Below, one piece after another: positions 62,043 through 64,000 of a stretch of DNA of 64,000 nt. The notes under the pieces are model-generated. The model was not told the origin of the DNA. It ran no database searches and saw only the letters and a list, made by a program, of their open reading frames with translations. This DNA is from Phycisphaerales bacterium. GTDB taxonomy: Bacteria > Planctomycetota > Phycisphaerae > Tepidisphaerales > Tepidisphaeraceae. The first letter of the stretch is position 1. Each line of letters opens with the position of its first letter. A program made the translations under genes and the position numbers. Where the stretch lies: the NCBI GenBank assembly GCA_020847375.1, contig JADLCB010000029.1, positions 1-64,000 on the forward strand, read 5' to 3'.

Positions 62043-63374
62043 ATGGCGCATCAGATCATGGATCAGCATTTTTTTCATCCTCTTTTGTGTCTGTCGCTGT
62101 TGATCATCGCGCTCATTCAACCAATCGCCCGCGCCCAGGAAATGCTTGATCTTGATCTCAATACCAAACCAGCTCAAAAAATCCACGGCAGCCTCGTTTC
62201 TTGGAACGATCAGCAGATCGTGCTCAAAACCGACACACAGGAACAGACGATCAACTGGTTTGACATGACCCCGACCAGTGCTTTTCGCGTGCGTCAGCGC
62301 CTGACTGATCGCGGCAAACCCGATCAACTCTTGGAACTGGGCGAAATGGGCCGGGCCATGGGCATTGATCGACCAGCGGCTCAGGTGATCGATTCAGCCG
62401 TCAAACGCGACCCGACGCTGCGCCTGCGGGCCGAGTTTGTCATGCAGAAAAAGCTGGGTTATCGGGTTGCGACAAAACAGAAATCCACGGCAACCACTTC
62501 CCCTTCACCACCATCACTATCGGAATATTCCGGCGTGAGGATCTACCATGAAACGACTTCCCTGCAGGACATGGCTGCCATTGAACAGGCCCGTAGTGAC
62601 AAGCAGGAAGTCGAATCAGCCCTCGGTATCAAGCTGGCGGAGCTGCAAACACCGCACTTTATTGTTTTTACGGACTGGGATCCGCACGAATACAACTTTT
62701 TGCGCGAAAATCTCGAAGGAGCCTACACCGCCGTCGCCAGAGTGTTTCGCCAGGACCCACGTCAGAATATCTTCACGGGCAAACTGCCGATTTACATGCT
62801 CGCCCATCGCGAGGATTTTCAACGTTTTGCTGATGTGATCGACCACGCCACCCAGCCAGGCGTTCAGCAGGCGGCCGGTTATTTCACCAGCAGCGGTCAC
62901 ATTGTCATGTGGAAGCCTGACACCTCCAACCCGCGCAGCATACCGCAGGCGGCGCAAGTGCAATGGGCGTATGTACTGAGCCACGAATTCACCCATGCCT
63001 TCACCCATTATTACCTGACCAGCCGCTTGGTCCCGCGGTGGGTGAGTGAGGGTCTGGCTGAAACCGTCGCCACCCAGCTATTTCCGATGGTACAGGGTAA
63101 AACGCGCGCACTGGATATGATGCTCGCCACATCCTCACTGGCCGACTTCTGGGCGAATGATGATGTACAGCAACAGTTTGAATTTTACTCCATTCACCGC
63201 ACCTTGATTCAAACGCTTCTGGCCAAAGACCCAGCCGCTTTTACCCGGTGGTTTGATGCGCTCAAGGCTGGGGATGCTCCCGAGGCGGCGCTGCAGACGT
63301 ATTTTCAGTGGAATTACGCTGATCTGGAACGTTACTGGCGGATTTATGTCCTGGCCACTTCCGGTCGGCAGTAG
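62043..63374 (+). CDS. Exported gluzincin-type putative metalloprotease
   Basis: 443 residues. N-terminal signal peptide (hydrophobic core, cleavage after ARA at about 31). The zinc motif HEFTH is at 314-318, with the third ligand probably Glu336 or Glu340 in VSEGLAE, the gluzincin layout of peptidase MA-like proteins. A preceding region (FIVFTDWDPHEYNFLRENLE, LPIYMLAHREDFQRF) matches the DUF1570-like planctomycete peptidase pattern. The N-terminal 140 residues (about 35-120) look like an SHD1/SLA1-like small domain followed by a linker. Substrate unknown. Confidence 0.78.
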   Translation: MAHQIMDQHFFHPLLCLSLLIIALIQPIARAQEMLDLDLNTKPAQKIHGSLVSWNDQQIVLKTDTQEQTINWFDMTPTSAFRVRQRLTDRGKPDQLLELGEMGRAMGIDRPAAQVIDSAVKRDPTLRLRAEFVMQKKLGYRVATKQKSTATTSPSPPSLSEYSGVRIYHETTSLQDMAAIEQARSDKQEVESALGIKLAELQTPHFIVFTDWDPHEYNFLRENLEGAYTAVARVFRQDPRQNIFTGKLPIYMLAHREDFQRFADVIDHATQPGVQQAAGYFTSSGHIVMWKPDTSNPRSIPQAAQVQWAYVLSHEFTHAFTHYYLTSRLVPRWVSEGLAETVATQLFPMVQGKTRALDMMLATSSLADFWANDDVQQQFEFYSIHRTLIQTLLAKDPAAFTRWFDALKAGDAPEAALQTYFQWNYADLERYWRIYVLATSGRQ

Positions 63375-63392
63375 CTGCCTGGTCTATTGATG

Positions 63393-64000
63393 TTACGGCA
63401 AGACCGGCTGGACAGGCGTCGCAGGGTCAGATCGTTGAATCAGGATCGTCAGATTAACGTGCGCGGAATTCACACCAGCAGGCGCAGTGCGCACCGTCAT
63501 TTTATTGTTCCCAGCACCGATCAACTGATTCATCCACGCAAGTTGCTGCGCGACGATCTGCTCCGGCAACTGCGCCAAGGCTGCGGCATGAACAAACAAA
63601 TGCGCCTCCCCGACCGCTGGCGCTTGCGCCAGCTCATTGGCTAACCACCACACCTGCTGCACCGGCAGATCGCGGATAACATACTGACCACCGCCAGCAC
63701 TGATTGCCTGCTGGTTTACCATTTGATCGGCAGCCTCGTCGGATGATTGCCCGGCATTCTCATCAGCCTGCGGTTTTACTGGCGGCAGCGCGGGCTTTTG
63801 TAACGGCGACTCCTGAATCGGCGCGTCTGATGCGGATGATTGGGAATGATCCTGCTGCCGCGCAATAATCTGACCTTGGCGATACGGCTGATTCGCCATT
63901 TGCTGATTCGCCCGCTGCTGATTCGCCAGTTGCTGATTCGGCTGCAACTCGTCTGCGTGCTGTTGGTCAGCCGCGCTGGCCAGCGAATTTGTCGTCTGCC
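63393..64000 (-). CDS. Gln/Asn-rich protein, C-terminal part (runs off the window)
   Basis: The frame stays open to the right edge, so the start lies outside. The visible part begins with Gln/Ala/Asn repeats (QQLANQQRANQQMANQ), then a Pro/Ser linker. A folded C-terminal domain of about 95 residues follows (QYVIRDLPVQQVWWLANELA, LPEQIVAQQLAWMNQLIG). The latter resembles the end of planctomycete anti-sigma-factor-associated proteins only vaguely; no assignment is made. Confidence 0.6.
   Translation of the reverse strand, partial: QTTNSLASAADQQHADELQPNQQLANQQRANQQMANQPYRQGQIIARQQDHSQSSASDAPIQESPLQKPALPPVKPQADENAGQSSDEAADQMVNQQAISAGGGQYVIRDLPVQQVWWLANELAQAPAVGEAHLFVHAAALAQLPEQIVAQQLAWMNQLIGAGNNKMTVRTAPAGVNSAHVNLTILIQRSDPATPVQPVLP

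Overview
The window is a stretch of bacterial chromosome, most likely from a planctomycete of the Phycisphaerae type. The best taxonomic clue is a large exported protein whose N-terminus carries a version of the planctomycete-specific LEPR-XLL motif. Supporting clues are a futalosine-pathway menaquinone enzyme, an archaeal-type LeuD, a CarB with several loop insertions, and a palindromic repeat of a kind I recall (not checked) from planctomycete genomes. There is no sign of prophage, plasmid genes, tRNA, rRNA or CRISPR.

Layout. 1-11.4 kb is housekeeping: the end of rpoN, a membrane histidine kinase, two genes of a Zn/Mn ABC importer, 5-formyl-THF cyclo-ligase, a PilT-like ATPase, a CCA-adding enzyme and carB. 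11.6-17.4 kb is an accessory island. It holds a restriction-modification-like system made of a methyltransferase split over two overlapping genes plus a GIY-YIG/SF2 helicase protein. The system is interrupted and invaded by a REP-associated tyrosine transposase (RAYT) and its palindromic repeats, one of which sits in frame inside the methyltransferase. 17.5-25.9 kb holds a YlbF-family protein, a NapH/NapG-like polyferredoxin fusion, OsmC, a DUF488 protein, a glycogen-synthase-like enzyme, an HlyD-type adaptor and a sulfotransferase fusion. 26-30.7 kb is read leftward: ParA, VanZ, HIT and MarC (the last three chained by ATGA overlaps), a small conserved-looking protein and two lipoproteins. Upstream of ParA lies a separate 24-codon lysine-rich gene with its own promoter, perfect ribosome-binding site and terminator.

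31-37.7 kb is read rightward: gpmI, an ADP-heptose-type bifunctional enzyme with its two domains in swapped order, and two CgeB-like glycosyltransferases, suggesting a surface saccharide locus. 37.8-45.8 kb holds the LEPR-XLL surface protein, rpmB, a PBP2/FtsI-type transpeptidase and full-length gcvP. 45.8-46.1 kb holds no gene but encodes, on the minus strand, a compact set of perfect hairpins closed by a long-range stem. It has a promoter exactly at one end and a strong intrinsic terminator at the other: a candidate noncoding RNA of about 290 nt that I cannot assign to a family. 46.2-54.3 kb holds a SAM hydrolase, a Cys-rich small protein, rpsA, a metallophosphoesterase, mqnE, purC and a DHH phosphoesterase. 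54.7-58.7 kb is a sugar or polyol block (ADH and AKR, convergent with a fucose-isomerase-like gene around a shared terminator). The rest holds leuD, an FHA membrane protein, slyD, an exported gluzincin and the end of a Gln-rich protein that runs off the window.

Most coding assignments rest on motifs readable in the translations. The island and the candidate RNA are the parts most worth a second look.
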